A stretch of 64,000 nucleotides of DNA from DATAVB01 sp036267955 (GTDB lineage Bacteria > Actinomycetota > Actinomycetes > Mycobacteriales > QHCD01). Below, piece after piece: positions 16,702 through 25,484 of the stretch. The notes under the pieces were generated by a model. It was not told the DNA's origin and did no database searches. It saw only the letters and a list, made by a program, of their open reading frames with translations. Location: contig DATAVB010000058.1 of the NCBI GenBank assembly GCA_036267955.1, forward strand, positions 5,145-69,144, read 5' to 3'. Every line of letters starts with the position of its first letter. Within the stretch, counting starts at the first letter, position 1. The position numbers and the translations under genes are program-made.

Positions 16702-18112
16702 GTGTCTTGTCCTTTTCCGGGTTGGGTTTGGTCTCGGTGGTGCTGCTGGTCAATGAGCGGTCGAACGCCGTGATGAGCAGGAAGGCCACGCCGATGCCTA
16801 TCAGCAGCAGCGCGAGGTGGTGCATGCCGCCGGTGTCGGCGGCGCGGCCGTAGAAGGCGCCCTGCGCGGCGGAGGAGATGATGGCGCCGAGGTAGCCGAA
16901 GGTTCGCAGCAGCCCGGCCGATGCGCCGATGTCGTCGGGGTTGGCCTGCCGGTAAACCGAGTTCTGCAGGGCCAGGCTGTTGAGTCCCTGCGGTATGCCG
17001 ACCACGAGCGCGACGACGATAAGCAACCAGACAGCCGCCGAGGAATGCAGGGTCAGCAGCAGCACGCAGCCGACGATCTGTCCGATCGCGGCGACGACGA
17101 GCTTGCCGCGCACGGCCTGGCGGCGGCCGGTGAGGAGCGACACGACGATCCCGGTCGCGAACAGCGGCAGGACGGCGAGGCCGGCTTGACTGGCGGAGAG
17201 ACCGCGGCCGTCCTCGAGCCATTGGGTATAGCCGTAGAGGAAGCTGTACGACACGACGTAGGCCAGCAGTGCGCGCAGGTACGTGGTGAGGAGCGGCACG
17301 TTGCCGCCGAGGATGCGCAGGTCGATGAACGGGTCGGCATGCGAGAGTTCGCGTGCGGTGAAGGCCGCGGCCGCGGCGACGGCGATGGCGAGCAGGTACC
17401 AGTCCTGGACGCGTGTGTGCATCAGGAAGAGCAGCAGCGCGACGAGAGTGCCGGCGAACAGACCCATACCGAGCAGATCGAGATTGAACGAGCGCTTCGG
17501 ATCGGTCCGCGGTCGTTGCTCAGCCGGGGATGCCGAGGTGGGGAAGCGGCGCGCTCCGAGGACGCAGGCGAACAGCGCCAAGGGAATGTTGATGGCAAAG
17601 GTCGCCCGCCATCCCCCGATGCCGATCAGCAGGCCGCCCAGCGACGGACCGATCACGGAAATGGTCTGGGTCGAGACCGCGAGCACCGTGAGCACGAATG
17701 CCGGACTGTCCTGGCCGGTCCGTTCGCTCTCGTCGCGGATGAGCCGCATCGCCGCCGGGTAGCCGGCGCAGGTGCCGAAGCCGAGGATGACCCGCGCGAG
17801 GATCAGCACTGCGAGGTTCGGCGCTAGCGTGCCGATCACACCCGCGAGCCCGACCAGAGCGGTGGCGGGCAGGAACAGGCGCCGCGGGCCGTACATATCG
17901 ATCAGCCGGCCGACCACCGGCTGTCCGACTGCGGTGGCCAGGTACAGCGCGGAGATCAGCCACGCGGTCGCCGATGCCGGCTCACCGAACGCGACGCCGA
18001 TCGGCACCAACGCGACCGCGATGATCGTTGAATTGACCGGGTTGAGGACGGCGCCCGAGATCAGCGGTGCGAGCAGCTTTCGATCGAACATGCCTCTGGC
18101 CGGTGCGGTCAC
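16694..18112 (-). CDS. MFS drug-resistance-type transporter
   Basis: A 472-residue major facilitator with about 13-14 hydrophobic segments, of the EmrB/QacA-like type. The first helix region reads LNPVNSTIIAVALVPIG. The loop between helices 2 and 3 carries GRLIDMYGPRRLFL, a motif-A-like sequence. The GTG start at 18112 overlaps the marR stop (GTGA), implying translational coupling, and its own end overlaps the isochorismatase-like gene. The context suggests an efflux pump controlled by the adjacent MarR regulator. The exported compound is unknown. Confidence 0.87.
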   Translation of the reverse strand: MTAPARGMFDRKLLAPLISGAVLNPVNSTIIAVALVPIGVAFGEPASATAWLISALYLATAVGQPVVGRLIDMYGPRRLFLPATALVGLAGVIGTLAPNLAVLILARVILGFGTCAGYPAAMRLIRDESERTGQDSPAFVLTVLAVSTQTISVIGPSLGGLLIGIGGWRATFAINIPLALFACVLGARRFPTSASPAEQRPRTDPKRSFNLDLLGMGLFAGTLVALLLFLMHTRVQDWYLLAIAVAAAAAFTARELSHADPFIDLRILGGNVPLLTTYLRALLAYVVSYSFLYGYTQWLEDGRGLSASQAGLAVLPLFATGIVVSLLTGRRQAVRGKLVVAAIGQIVGCVLLLTLHSSAAVWLLIVVALVVGIPQGLNSLALQNSVYRQANPDDIGASAGLLRTFGYLGAIISSAAQGAFYGRAADTGGMHHLALLLIGIGVAFLLITAFDRSLTSSTTETKPNPEKDKTRA

Positions 18113-18552
18113 GACTCGACGATTCGGTCGAGCAGGACCATCGCCTCGTCGACCACGGCCAACTCGGCGTCGGTGAGTCGTTCGGCCAGAGTGCGGGCCA
18201 GCCATTCCTGGCGTGAGGCGCGGGCTCCGTGCCCGTACGCCCGTCCCGCCGGTGTGAGGAAGATGAGCTGGCGACGGCCGTCGGCGGGGTCGTCCTCGCG
18301 GCGGACCAGACCCTGCTTCTCCAGCGCCGCAACCGTTGCCGCCATCGACTGCGGACGGACCCGCTCGGCGCCGGCCAGGGTGCTTGTCGAGGATGGCTCA
18401 TGGATCGCGAGCCGGGCCAGCGCCGATGCCTGCGCGGAGGTCAACTCGCCGACGGCCGACGCGTCCTGCAACTGTCGCCGTAGCCGGCCGAAGAACACTC
18501 GTAACGTCTGCGCGGTCGCGACCGCCGATGCGGGAACTGCGGTTGGAGCCAT
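18109..18552 (-). CDS. MarR family transcriptional regulator
   Basis: A 147-residue winged-helix repressor. The HTH region reads TSTLAGAERVRPQSMAATVA, followed by the wing VRREDDPADGRRQLIFLTP, both typical of MarR. The ATG at 18552 is chosen because a full promoter ends 6 nt before it; a GTG at 18558 is in frame but lies inside the promoter-to-start gap. It is the first gene of an operon with the MFS pump and the isochorismatase-like gene. The ligand is unknown; autoregulation is likely from the palindrome in the promoter spacer. Confidence 0.88.
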   Translation of the reverse strand: MAPTAVPASAVATAQTLRVFFGRLRRQLQDASAVGELTSAQASALARLAIHEPSSTSTLAGAERVRPQSMAATVAALEKQGLVRREDDPADGRRQLIFLTPAGRAYGHGARASRQEWLARTLAERLTDAELAVVDEAMVLLDRIVES

Positions 18553-18558
18553 ATACAC

Positions 18559-18587
18559 AGGATAGGCTGAACAGGTAACCCTGTCTA
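18559..18587 (-). promoter_or_regulatory. marR operon promoter with operator in the spacer
   Basis: On the minus strand, TAGACA (18582-18587) and TATCCT (18559-18564) are exactly 17 nt apart, and the ATG follows 6 nt later, giving a leaderless transcript. The inverted repeat ACAGG-TAAC-CCTGT (18571-18584) sits within and against the -35 edge of the spacer, a good place for MarR autorepression. Confidence 0.6.
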
Positions 18588-18598
18588 TTTGAGAGCGG

Positions 18599-20830
18599 TC
18601 AACTGGCCGTGCCGGCCGAGGCGGGCTCGGGTGGCTGGGGTTCGGGCGATTGAGGCTCCAGTGCCGGCTCCGGAGTCTGCAGACTGCTGCCCTCGATATC
18701 GATGTCGGGGGTGATCCGGTCCAGCCAATGCGGCATCCACCAGGCCCACTTGCCCAGCAGCGCCATGACGGCCGGCACCAGGATCATCCGGATCACGCTG
18801 GCGTCGATCAGCACCGCGACCGCCATTCCCACCGCGAGCATCTTCACGGTCGGGTCGGGGTCCAGTACGAAGCTGGTGAAGACGACCACCATGATCGCCG
18901 CGGCTGTGGTGATCACCCGAGCGGTGCCACCGATCCCGATCGCCACGCTGCGGTGCGAGTCGTTCGTCCGCATCCAGGCCTCGTGCACCCGGGATAGCAG
19001 AAACACCTCGTAGTCCATCGACAGGCCGAAGACGATCGCGAACATCAGCATCGGGACGAACGCCGGTATCGGCAGCTTCTCGTGGATGCCGACCAGCTCG
19101 GATCCCCAGCCCCACTGGAAGATCGCGACCATCACGCCGTACGCGGCGCCGACCGAGATCAGGTTGAGGATGCCGGCCTTCGTGGCGATCACGACCGACC
19201 GGAACGCGACGGTGAGCAGGATGAAGGCCAGTGCCACGACGGCGAGGATCAGCCACGGCATCCGGTGCGAGATCTTCTCGGTGAAGTCGACGTAACCGGC
19301 GGTGGTGCCGACCAGGTAGGTCTTCGCGGGGATGGTCGGCAGCACGGAGTCACGCAGGTGATCTACCAGATCGGTGGTCTTGCGGTCCTGCGGCGAGGTG
19401 GTGGGCACCACGGTCAGCACCGACGTGTTTCCCGCGCTGTTGGTGGACGGCGCCGACACCGAGGCGACGCCCGGCGTCTTGGCGAGCGTGCTCTGCGCGT
19501 TCGTGAGCAGCGTCTGATTGTCCTGGGTGGACTGCTTCGGCAGGGCGAACGCGACGGTCAGCGGACCGTTCGCGCCGGGGCCGAATCCCTTGGCCACCAG
19601 GTCGTACGCCCGCCGGACGCTGTCGGAGGTCGGGTTGGTGCCGGCGTCCAACTGTCCCAGTCGCAATGAGAACAGCGGAATCGCCAGGATGCACAGGACA
19701 ATCGTGGAGGCGATCGCCCACGGCCACGGCCGGTCGCTGACCCGCTTGCCCCACCGGGCGAACGCGCCGTGTTCGTGGCCGGGTTGTGCCGCGACCGCGG
19801 CCTGCCGGCGGCGGATTGCGGCGACCGCGCGGACATTCTGTTTCGCCACACCCAGGAAGGCCGGGGTCAAGGTCAGTGCGGCCAGGATGGTGACCGCGAC
19901 CACCACGGCCGAGGCCAGGCCCATCGCGCCGACGAACGGGACCCCGGAGACATAAAGCCCCAGGATGGCAACCACCACGGTGCTGCCGGCCACCACGACC
20001 GCGCCACCGGAGGTGCTGGTGGCGTTCCCGGCGGAGTCGATGACGTCCATGCCGTGATCGACGTTCTCCCGGTGCCGGGCGACCAGGAAGAGGCCGTAGT
20101 CGATCGCGACGCCCAGTCCGAGGAGGGTTGCGACGGTTGGCGCGGTGGTCGGGAAATCGGCAGCGGCGGCGAGCAGCCCGACCAGCGAAAGCCCAGCGAG
20201 CACGCTGAAAACGGCCGAGAGCAGTGGAATCAGCGCCGACGCTATCGACCAGAACATGAAGATCAGCAGCAGCAGGGCGCAGGTCAGGCCGATGATCTCG
20301 GACGTCCTGTCGTCGGTCTCCTGGCCGATCTGGCCGGCGCCGCCGCCGTACTCCACCTGCAGGCCGGCCGATCGGGCCGGTGCCACCGCCTTGTCGAGCT
20401 GCCTGAGGTAGTCGGTGTCCAGCGATGCGGGCACGACGTTCCACGAAGCCGTGCCATATGCGATCGTGCCGTCCTTGGAGACGCGTCCGGTGCTGGCGCT
20501 CGCCAGTGGGCTGGTCGCCGCGATGACGTGCGGCAGTTTTCCGACATTCGCCATCGCGGTGTTGACCGGTGTCGTCTGGTCGGCGACCTTGCCGGTCTTC
20601 GCGTGGAACACGATCTGCCCGGCATAGCCGCTCTGTGCGGGAAATTGCTTCTTCAACAGATTGAGTCCATCCGCGGACTGGCTGCCGGGCACCGTGTAGT
20701 TATTGACGAAGGTGCCACCAAATGCGCCACGCAGGACCACCAGCACGACCACAATGACCAGCCAGGCGGCAATGACGGTCCAATGGTGACGAGCGCACCG
20801 GCGCCCGAGCCGCTGCAGGAATTCGTGCAT
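18599..20830 (-). CDS. MMPL/RND family transporter
   Basis: A 743-residue integral membrane protein of the MMPL family, which exports lipids or small hydrophobic molecules using the proton gradient. It shows the expected duplicated layout: one N-terminal helix (HHWTVIAAWLVIVVVLVVL), a periplasmic domain, a cluster of about five helices including ATLLGLGVAIDYGLFLVARH (with the GxxxDY proton-relay motif), a second periplasmic domain, and a second cluster with MLMFAIVFGLSMDYEVFLLS. The C-terminus is a short Pro/Glu-rich tail. No lipid-synthesis gene is adjacent, so the cargo is unknown. Confidence 0.9.
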   Translation of the reverse strand: MHEFLQRLGRRCARHHWTVIAAWLVIVVVLVVLRGAFGGTFVNNYTVPGSQSADGLNLLKKQFPAQSGYAGQIVFHAKTGKVADQTTPVNTAMANVGKLPHVIAATSPLASASTGRVSKDGTIAYGTASWNVVPASLDTDYLRQLDKAVAPARSAGLQVEYGGGAGQIGQETDDRTSEIIGLTCALLLLIFMFWSIASALIPLLSAVFSVLAGLSLVGLLAAAADFPTTAPTVATLLGLGVAIDYGLFLVARHRENVDHGMDVIDSAGNATSTSGGAVVVAGSTVVVAILGLYVSGVPFVGAMGLASAVVVAVTILAALTLTPAFLGVAKQNVRAVAAIRRRQAAVAAQPGHEHGAFARWGKRVSDRPWPWAIASTIVLCILAIPLFSLRLGQLDAGTNPTSDSVRRAYDLVAKGFGPGANGPLTVAFALPKQSTQDNQTLLTNAQSTLAKTPGVASVSAPSTNSAGNTSVLTVVPTTSPQDRKTTDLVDHLRDSVLPTIPAKTYLVGTTAGYVDFTEKISHRMPWLILAVVALAFILLTVAFRSVVIATKAGILNLISVGAAYGVMVAIFQWGWGSELVGIHEKLPIPAFVPMLMFAIVFGLSMDYEVFLLSRVHEAWMRTNDSHRSVAIGIGGTARVITTAAAIMVVVFTSFVLDPDPTVKMLAVGMAVAVLIDASVIRMILVPAVMALLGKWAWWMPHWLDRITPDIDIEGSSLQTPEPALEPQSPEPQPPEPASAGTAS

Positions 20831-21097
20831 AATCGACCCCCGTGATCACCGTGCTGCGAGCGTAAATGACGATCTCATGGGCGGAGTGTGAATCTGCTAA
20901 TAAGTATCGAGAATTGTCCCGACAGAAATGCTCGATGTCGATATTGAATTCCTAATTCGCATATATGGCAGCGAGTTGGCCGCTTGTGTATGCCGGCGGA
21001 ATATTTCGCAGGATACGTTCCAAAGAACGATATTCGCACGTTCTCTGCCAATAGCGTCCGGTGTGGACGCATCCGGGTGGCCGGGTAGATTTGCCGC
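20831..21097. other. AT-richer divergent intergenic region with dyads
   Basis: This 267-bp gap between the divergent MMPL transporter and hydrolase genes has markedly lower GC content than its neighbours. It contains CGTTC-CAAA-GAACG (21016-21029), nested inside GAATAT...ATATTC (20999-21004 with 21030-21035). No convincing gene is present. It is probably a regulatory region. Confidence 0.45.
21086..21091 (+). promoter_or_regulatory. TAGATT -10 box, leaderless hydrolase start
   Basis: TAGATT ends 6 nt before the ATG at 21098, and no ribosome site lies between them. Confidence 0.45.
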
Positions 21098-21946
21098 ATG
21101 GCGACGGTGCAGGTCAACGGTGTGCAGCTTGGTTATGACGAGGCGGGCACCGGTCCGACGGTGGTGCTGGTGCACTCCGCGCTGGGGGATCGGCGGATGT
21201 GGGACGGCCCGTTCCATGATCTGGCGCGCGACCACCGGGTGATCCGGTACGACTGGCGCGGGATGGGCGAGTCCGCGGACGCGTCGGGAGACGTCGCGCA
21301 TCACGAGGACCTGCTGGGCCTGCTCGACGCACTCGACGTCGAGCAGGCGGCGCTGGCCGGCTGCTCGATGGGTGGCGCCTATTGCGTCGATGTCGCACTC
21401 ACCGCGCCCGACCGGGTGACGGCGTTGGCGTTGATCTGCGCCGGACTCTCGGGCCACCGGTGGCCCGATTCGATGCTGACCCCGGCCCGCAAGCTGATCT
21501 ACGCGGCCGTTCCGGCCGAGCGGCTCGCCGCATATTCGGCGCGTACGGCGGAATGGGTCGATCCGGCCGACGTCACCGCGATGGCCGAGGCGCAGCTCCG
21601 GTTGATGATGGTCGGCCCCGACCGGGCGGTCGAGGACCTCGACCCGGCCGCCTGGCGGAAGGCGGTCGAGCTGTGCGAGCTCGTGTTCCAGCGGGAATGG
21701 ACCGGGCCGGCGGTCGCCCTCCGTGAGCTGGACCCACCGGCGACCGGCCGGCTGGCCGAGGTGCGGGCGCCGACCCTGGTGATCAAGGGACTGGCCGACG
21801 TGCCGGAGATCCAACAGGTCTCCGACCGGCTCGCCACCGAGATCGCCGGCGCCGAGCGGGTCGAGCTGCCGGCCGGACACCTGCCCTCGATCGAGAGCCC
21901 GGCGGCCGTCACCACGGCGTTACGCGCATTCCTCGGCGAACGCTGA
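21098..21946 (+). CDS. Alpha/beta hydrolase
   Basis: A 282-residue alpha/beta-hydrolase-fold protein. The oxyanion region reads VVLVHSALGDRRMWDGPF, the nucleophile elbow GCSMGGAY (Ser about residue 91), the acid is probably in TLVIKGLADVPEI, and the catalytic His in LPAGHLPSIESP. It is similar to 3-oxoadipate enol-lactonase-like esterases, but the substrate is not fixed. It is convergent with the PAC2 gene, separated by 2 bp. Confidence 0.85.
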   Translation: MATVQVNGVQLGYDEAGTGPTVVLVHSALGDRRMWDGPFHDLARDHRVIRYDWRGMGESADASGDVAHHEDLLGLLDALDVEQAALAGCSMGGAYCVDVALTAPDRVTALALICAGLSGHRWPDSMLTPARKLIYAAVPAERLAAYSARTAEWVDPADVTAMAEAQLRLMMVGPDRAVEDLDPAAWRKAVELCELVFQREWTGPAVALRELDPPATGRLAEVRAPTLVIKGLADVPEIQQVSDRLATEIAGAERVELPAGHLPSIESPAAVTTALRAFLGER

Positions 21947-21948
21947 AA

Positions 21949-22821
21949 TCAGCTGCGGCCCGGATGCGGTCCGGGACCGTCCGGCCGCCGCCGGCGCAGG
22001 TAACGCTCGAACTCGCGAGCGATCGTCTCGCCGCTGGTCTGGGCCAGATCGCTCTCGCCCGCCTTCTGCTCCAGCGCCCGGACGTACTCGGCGACCTCGT
22101 CGTCCTCGCCGGCCATCTCGTCGACCAGCCGCTGCCAGTCCTGGGCCTGCTCCGGCAGCGCGCCGAGCGGCACCGGAACGTCCAGCACCTCCTCGACCCG
22201 CTGCAGCAGCGCCAGGCTCGCCTTCGGGTGCGGGGACTGGGAGATGTAGTGCGGAACGGCCGCCCAGAAGGTGATCGCCGGGATCCCGGCCTTGACGCAG
22301 GCGTCCTGGAAGACGCCCAGGATGCCGGTCGGGCCCTCGTACCGGGACTCCTCCAGGCCGAACTTGCTCGCTGACTCCGCGTCGTAGGACGAGCCGGTCA
22401 CCGGGACCGCCCGGGTGTGCGGGGTGTCGGCGAGCAGCGCACCCAGACCGACGACCATCTGGATGTCGAGCTCGCTGTATACCTCGAGGATCTCGTCGCA
22501 GAACGCCCGCCAGCGCATGTTCGGCTCGATCCCGCGCATCAGCACGATGTCGCGGTCCGACTCCGGCGGGCGGCACACCGAGAACCGGGTGGTCGGCCAG
22601 GTCAGCTGCCGGGTCACACCGTCGACCAGCGACACCGTGGGCCGGTTGACCTGGAAGTCGTAGTAGTCGTCGGGATCCAGCGCAGCCAGCGGCTTTGCGT
22701 CCCAGATGAGCTCCAGGTGCTCGACGGCCGCCGTCGCGGCGTCGGCCGCGTCGTTCCAGCCCTCGAAGGCACCGATCACGATCGGATCGGTGAGCTCGGG
22801 GAACGCTTCGAAGTCCATCAC
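21949..22821 (-). CDS. PAC2 family protein
   Basis: A 290-residue member of the PAC2 family, named for a eukaryotic 20S-proteasome assembly chaperone and common in proteasome-bearing actinobacteria. Conserved stretches are PIVIGAFEGWNDAADAA, IVLMRGIEPNMRW and GLGALLADTPHTRAVPVTG. The C-terminal third is acidic and probably helical (DEMAGEDDEVAEYVRALEQK). A role with the proteasome core encoded 20 kb away is inference only. The GTG at 22821 has TAGGCT (22829-22834) 7 nt upstream, so the transcript may be leaderless; an ATG is the next codon. Confidence 0.87.
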   Translation of the reverse strand: MMDFEAFPELTDPIVIGAFEGWNDAADAATAAVEHLELIWDAKPLAALDPDDYYDFQVNRPTVSLVDGVTRQLTWPTTRFSVCRPPESDRDIVLMRGIEPNMRWRAFCDEILEVYSELDIQMVVGLGALLADTPHTRAVPVTGSSYDAESASKFGLEESRYEGPTGILGVFQDACVKAGIPAITFWAAVPHYISQSPHPKASLALLQRVEEVLDVPVPLGALPEQAQDWQRLVDEMAGEDDEVAEYVRALEQKAGESDLAQTSGETIAREFERYLRRRRPDGPGPHPGRS

Positions 22822-22985
22822 TCGACCCAGCCTACGTGGTCAGCCCCCGGTCGTCCCGGCCCGCGCCGGTACGCTGTGAGCGATACCGAACTTCGACCGT
22901 CCCGGGCTGATCGTGAGCGGGTTGTGCCGGCTGTGACCGGCATTACGCCGTCGCGACCACGACGGGTGCGGCGAGGTGCCGTCAG

Positions 22986-23732
22986 ATGCACGAGCCGATG
23001 CAGAGGGAAAGTGTGGGCGACCGAGTGACGATGCAGGGGGAGACCGCGACGCAGGCTGCGCCGGTCTCGACACGCTTGGCCGGAGTGCTGTTCGACATGG
23101 ACGGCACGCTGTTCGACTCCGAGAAGCTGTGGGATGTGAGCCTCGATGAGCTGGCCGCCTCGCTCGGCGGCACCCTCTCCACGGCGACCCGCAAATCGCT
23201 GGTCGGGAGCAACCTCTACGAGTCGATCGACCTGGTACACAAGGATCTCGGTGTCGACGCCGACCCCGAGCGCAGTGGACTGTGGCTGCTGCGCCGGACG
23301 AAGGAGCTCTTCGCCGAGGGCCTGCCGTGGAAGCCGGGAGCGCAGCAGCTGCTGACGGCGGTACGGGCCGCTGGCGTACCACGGGCGCTGGTGACCTCGA
23401 CCCACCGCGAGCTGACTGACGTGGCGCTCGGCAACTTCCCGGACGGGACGTTCGACGTGGTGATCTGCGGTGACGAGGTGACCCACACCAAGCCGCACCC
23501 CGAGTCGTACCTGACTGCCGCCTCCCGCATCGGCGTCGCCGCGGCGGACTGCGTCGCGATCGAGGACTCGCCGCGCGGCATCGCTTCGGCCGAGGCGGCC
23601 GGCTGCGCCGTGGTGGCGGTGCCGTCGGAGGTGCCCATCGACGCCGGACCGCGCCGGGTGGTCATCGACTCGCTCGTCGGCGTCACGGTCGACTGGCTCG
23701 CCGCCCTGCCCGGCCGGCTGACCGCCGAGTAA
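22986..23732 (+). CDS. HAD-superfamily hydrolase
   Basis: A 248-residue phosphatase of the HAD superfamily (subfamily IA). Motif I is VLFDMDGTLFDSEKLW (nucleophilic Asp about residue 37), motif II is ALVTSTHRE, the motif III Lys is in THTKPHPESYLTA, and motif IV is CVAIEDSPRGIASAEAAG. The cap lies between motifs I and II. The ATG at 22986 has GAGGT 8 nt upstream. The first 30 residues precede the domain and look unstructured. Likely substrates are small phosphorylated metabolites. Confidence 0.87.
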   Translation: MHEPMQRESVGDRVTMQGETATQAAPVSTRLAGVLFDMDGTLFDSEKLWDVSLDELAASLGGTLSTATRKSLVGSNLYESIDLVHKDLGVDADPERSGLWLLRRTKELFAEGLPWKPGAQQLLTAVRAAGVPRALVTSTHRELTDVALGNFPDGTFDVVICGDEVTHTKPHPESYLTAASRIGVAAADCVAIEDSPRGIASAEAAGCAVVAVPSEVPIDAGPRRVVIDSLVGVTVDWLAALPGRLTAE

Positions 23733-23746
23733 CTCCTGGCGGCTAA

Positions 23747-23770
23747 ATCTCGGCCCTGCCGGGCCGAGAT
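23747..23770 (+). terminator. Perfect hairpin terminator after the HAD gene
   Basis: ATCTCGGCCC and GGGCCGAGAT form a 10-bp perfect stem around a TGCC loop, 14 nt after the HAD stop codon and 18 nt before the LysE start codon. Confidence 0.65.
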
Positions 23771-23788
23771 CTCGGGCAGACTGACCCG

Positions 23789-24448
23789 ATGGAGATTCTG
23801 GGTCAGCTTCCGTCATTTCTGTTGGCGGTACTGGTGATCGCCGCGGTGCCCGGTCCGGCCGTGGCGCTGCTCATCCGGCGATGCTCGGTCGGCGGTGTGT
23901 CGGCGGGCGTGCCGATCATCGCCGGGCTCGAACTGGGGCTGTACTTCTGGATCCTGGCGGCCGGTGCGGGACTCGCCGCGCTACTCGCCGCATCGCACAC
24001 CGCGTACCTGGTGGTCCGGCTCGCCGGCGCAGCCGTGCTGACGGTGCTCGGCATCCAGGCCTGGCGGGCGGTCTTCGCGCGGCGCCGGAGCGGCGATCCC
24101 ACCGCCGTGGACCTGGCGACCCTGCCCGCCGCGAAACTGACCGGTCGTGGACGGCGCGGCGGATTCGCCATCGGGCTGCTGACCAACGGAGCCAACCCCA
24201 AGGCGGCCGTCTTCGCGTTCGCGTTCTATCCGCAGTTCATCCCGCACGGCTACCCGTTTGCCCTGACGGCGGCCGCGCTCGGCCTGCTGCAGATCACCCT
24301 GGAATTCGGCTTCTACCTGCTCCTAGCGGCCCTGATCAGCCAGACCCGGCGCTGGATCGGCCGCAGCCGGGTGCGCAGGACCATCGATGCGGTGTCCGGC
24401 ACGGTGCTCATCGGGCTCGGCCTCCGGGTCGCCACCGAACAGCCCTGA
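23789..24448 (+). CDS. LysE family translocator
   Basis: A 219-residue membrane exporter of the LysE/RhtB type, with six hydrophobic segments. The N-terminal VIAAVPGPAVALLIRR matches the family PGP motif in helix 1, and FAIGLLTNGANPKAAVFAFAF carries the conserved N-P-K-A signature. It would export an amino acid or a related metabolite; the specificity is not visible. It converges with the AraC-type gene, with a family A palindrome in between. Confidence 0.88.
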   Translation: MEILGQLPSFLLAVLVIAAVPGPAVALLIRRCSVGGVSAGVPIIAGLELGLYFWILAAGAGLAALLAASHTAYLVVRLAGAAVLTVLGIQAWRAVFARRRSGDPTAVDLATLPAAKLTGRGRRGGFAIGLLTNGANPKAAVFAFAFYPQFIPHGYPFALTAAALGLLQITLEFGFYLLLAALISQTRRWIGRSRVRRTIDAVSGTVLIGLGLRVATEQP

Positions 24449-24491
24449 TCGCCCGCACCCGGCCCGCCGCGACCCTCGCCCGCCAACCGAC

Positions 24492-24557
24492 GTGTTGATC
24501 ATGCGGAAACTGTTTGCGACACGCCGACGGCAGCAACAGTTTCCGCATGATCAACAG
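24492..24557. repeat. 66-nt palindromic repeat, family A copy 2
   Basis: The 22-nt arms (24493-24514, 24535-24556) pair perfectly around a 20-nt loop containing GCGACACGCCG. It lies between the convergent LysE and AraC genes, so it could also stop transcription from both sides. Confidence 0.9.
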
Positions 24558-24577
24558 CTGGGGGTGTCCGGGCCGGC

Positions 24578-25390
24578 TCAGGTGACGTCGTGCCGCAGCT
24601 GGGCGCGGAACCGGCTGGGTGAGATGCCGACCCGCCGGGTGAACAACCGACTGAAGTACGCCGCGTCGGAGTAGCCGACCTCGGCCGCGATGAGCCCGAC
24701 CGGTCGGACCGAGTCGGCGAGCAGGTCCTTGGCCCGGCTCAACCTGATCTGCAGCAGGTAGTCCTTGACTCCGAACCCGGTCAGCGCCCGTACGGTCGCC
24801 CGTAGCTCCTCGGCGGTGCAGCCGAGCCGACGGGCATGCTCGGCGACGGTCAGCGGCAGCAGCGCGTCCTGGCGGAGTGCCACCAGCACCGGGATGGTCG
24901 ACCGGTCGTAGTCCGCCCGACCCTGCCGGATCGCGCCGAGCAGCTGGTGCAGCCGGACCGCGGCCTGCACGTCGGTGTCCGGGCCGGGATCGCGGCAGAC
25001 CGCCGCCAGATCGGCGAACGCCCGCCGGACCGGGGTCAGGTCATCGAACAAGGTGGTCGGATCCGGGCCGTCCAGATAGCCGAGATCGGCGTAGCCGGCG
25101 GCGGCCGGGCCGTCGAAGAGCACCCAGTGATCCGACCAGCCGCGGTGGTCCGAGCGGTAGGTGTGCGGTTGCCCGGGACGCAGCCAGAACAGCACCGGCC
25201 CGCGCAACGCGAAGGACCGCGCCCCGACCGACAGCTCACCTCGGCCGGCGGTGATCAGCACCGCGGCGAAGCTGTCCAACGTACGGGGACGGCAGTGCAC
25301 CGGCCCATTCTCCGCGCCGACGCCGAGACAGACCAGACCGAGCTGACGGTGGGTCGGAGACGGGGTCCGATAACACGCCCAGCTCTGCAC
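24578..25390 (-). CDS. AraC family transcriptional regulator
   Basis: A 270-residue regulator with an N-terminal cupin-like effector domain (FALRGPVLFWLRPGQPHTYRS, about residues 62-82) and a C-terminal double HTH. The second HTH has the signature IAAEVGYSDAAYFSRLFTRRVGISPSRFR split over its last 40 residues. It is transcribed divergently from the phytanoyl-CoA dioxygenase-like gene, a pairing that suggests it controls that enzyme. The ligand is unknown. Confidence 0.88.
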   Translation of the reverse strand: MQSWACYRTPSPTHRQLGLVCLGVGAENGPVHCRPRTLDSFAAVLITAGRGELSVGARSFALRGPVLFWLRPGQPHTYRSDHRGWSDHWVLFDGPAAAGYADLGYLDGPDPTTLFDDLTPVRRAFADLAAVCRDPGPDTDVQAAVRLHQLLGAIRQGRADYDRSTIPVLVALRQDALLPLTVAEHARRLGCTAEELRATVRALTGFGVKDYLLQIRLSRAKDLLADSVRPVGLIAAEVGYSDAAYFSRLFTRRVGISPSRFRAQLRHDVT

Positions 25391-25484
25391 GGGACAAATC
25401 TAACCGACGGCGCGACCGGAAAGTCCAAGAAGACCGGCCGGTTCGTCCATGTACGGCCGGCCGGCCGCGGGGCATGGTGGAGAT

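Noticed and set aside
20875..21117. Minus-strand ORF in the AT-rich gap
   Set aside because: It has no ribosome site and overlaps the start of the hydrolase gene. The translation has no protein-like pattern.
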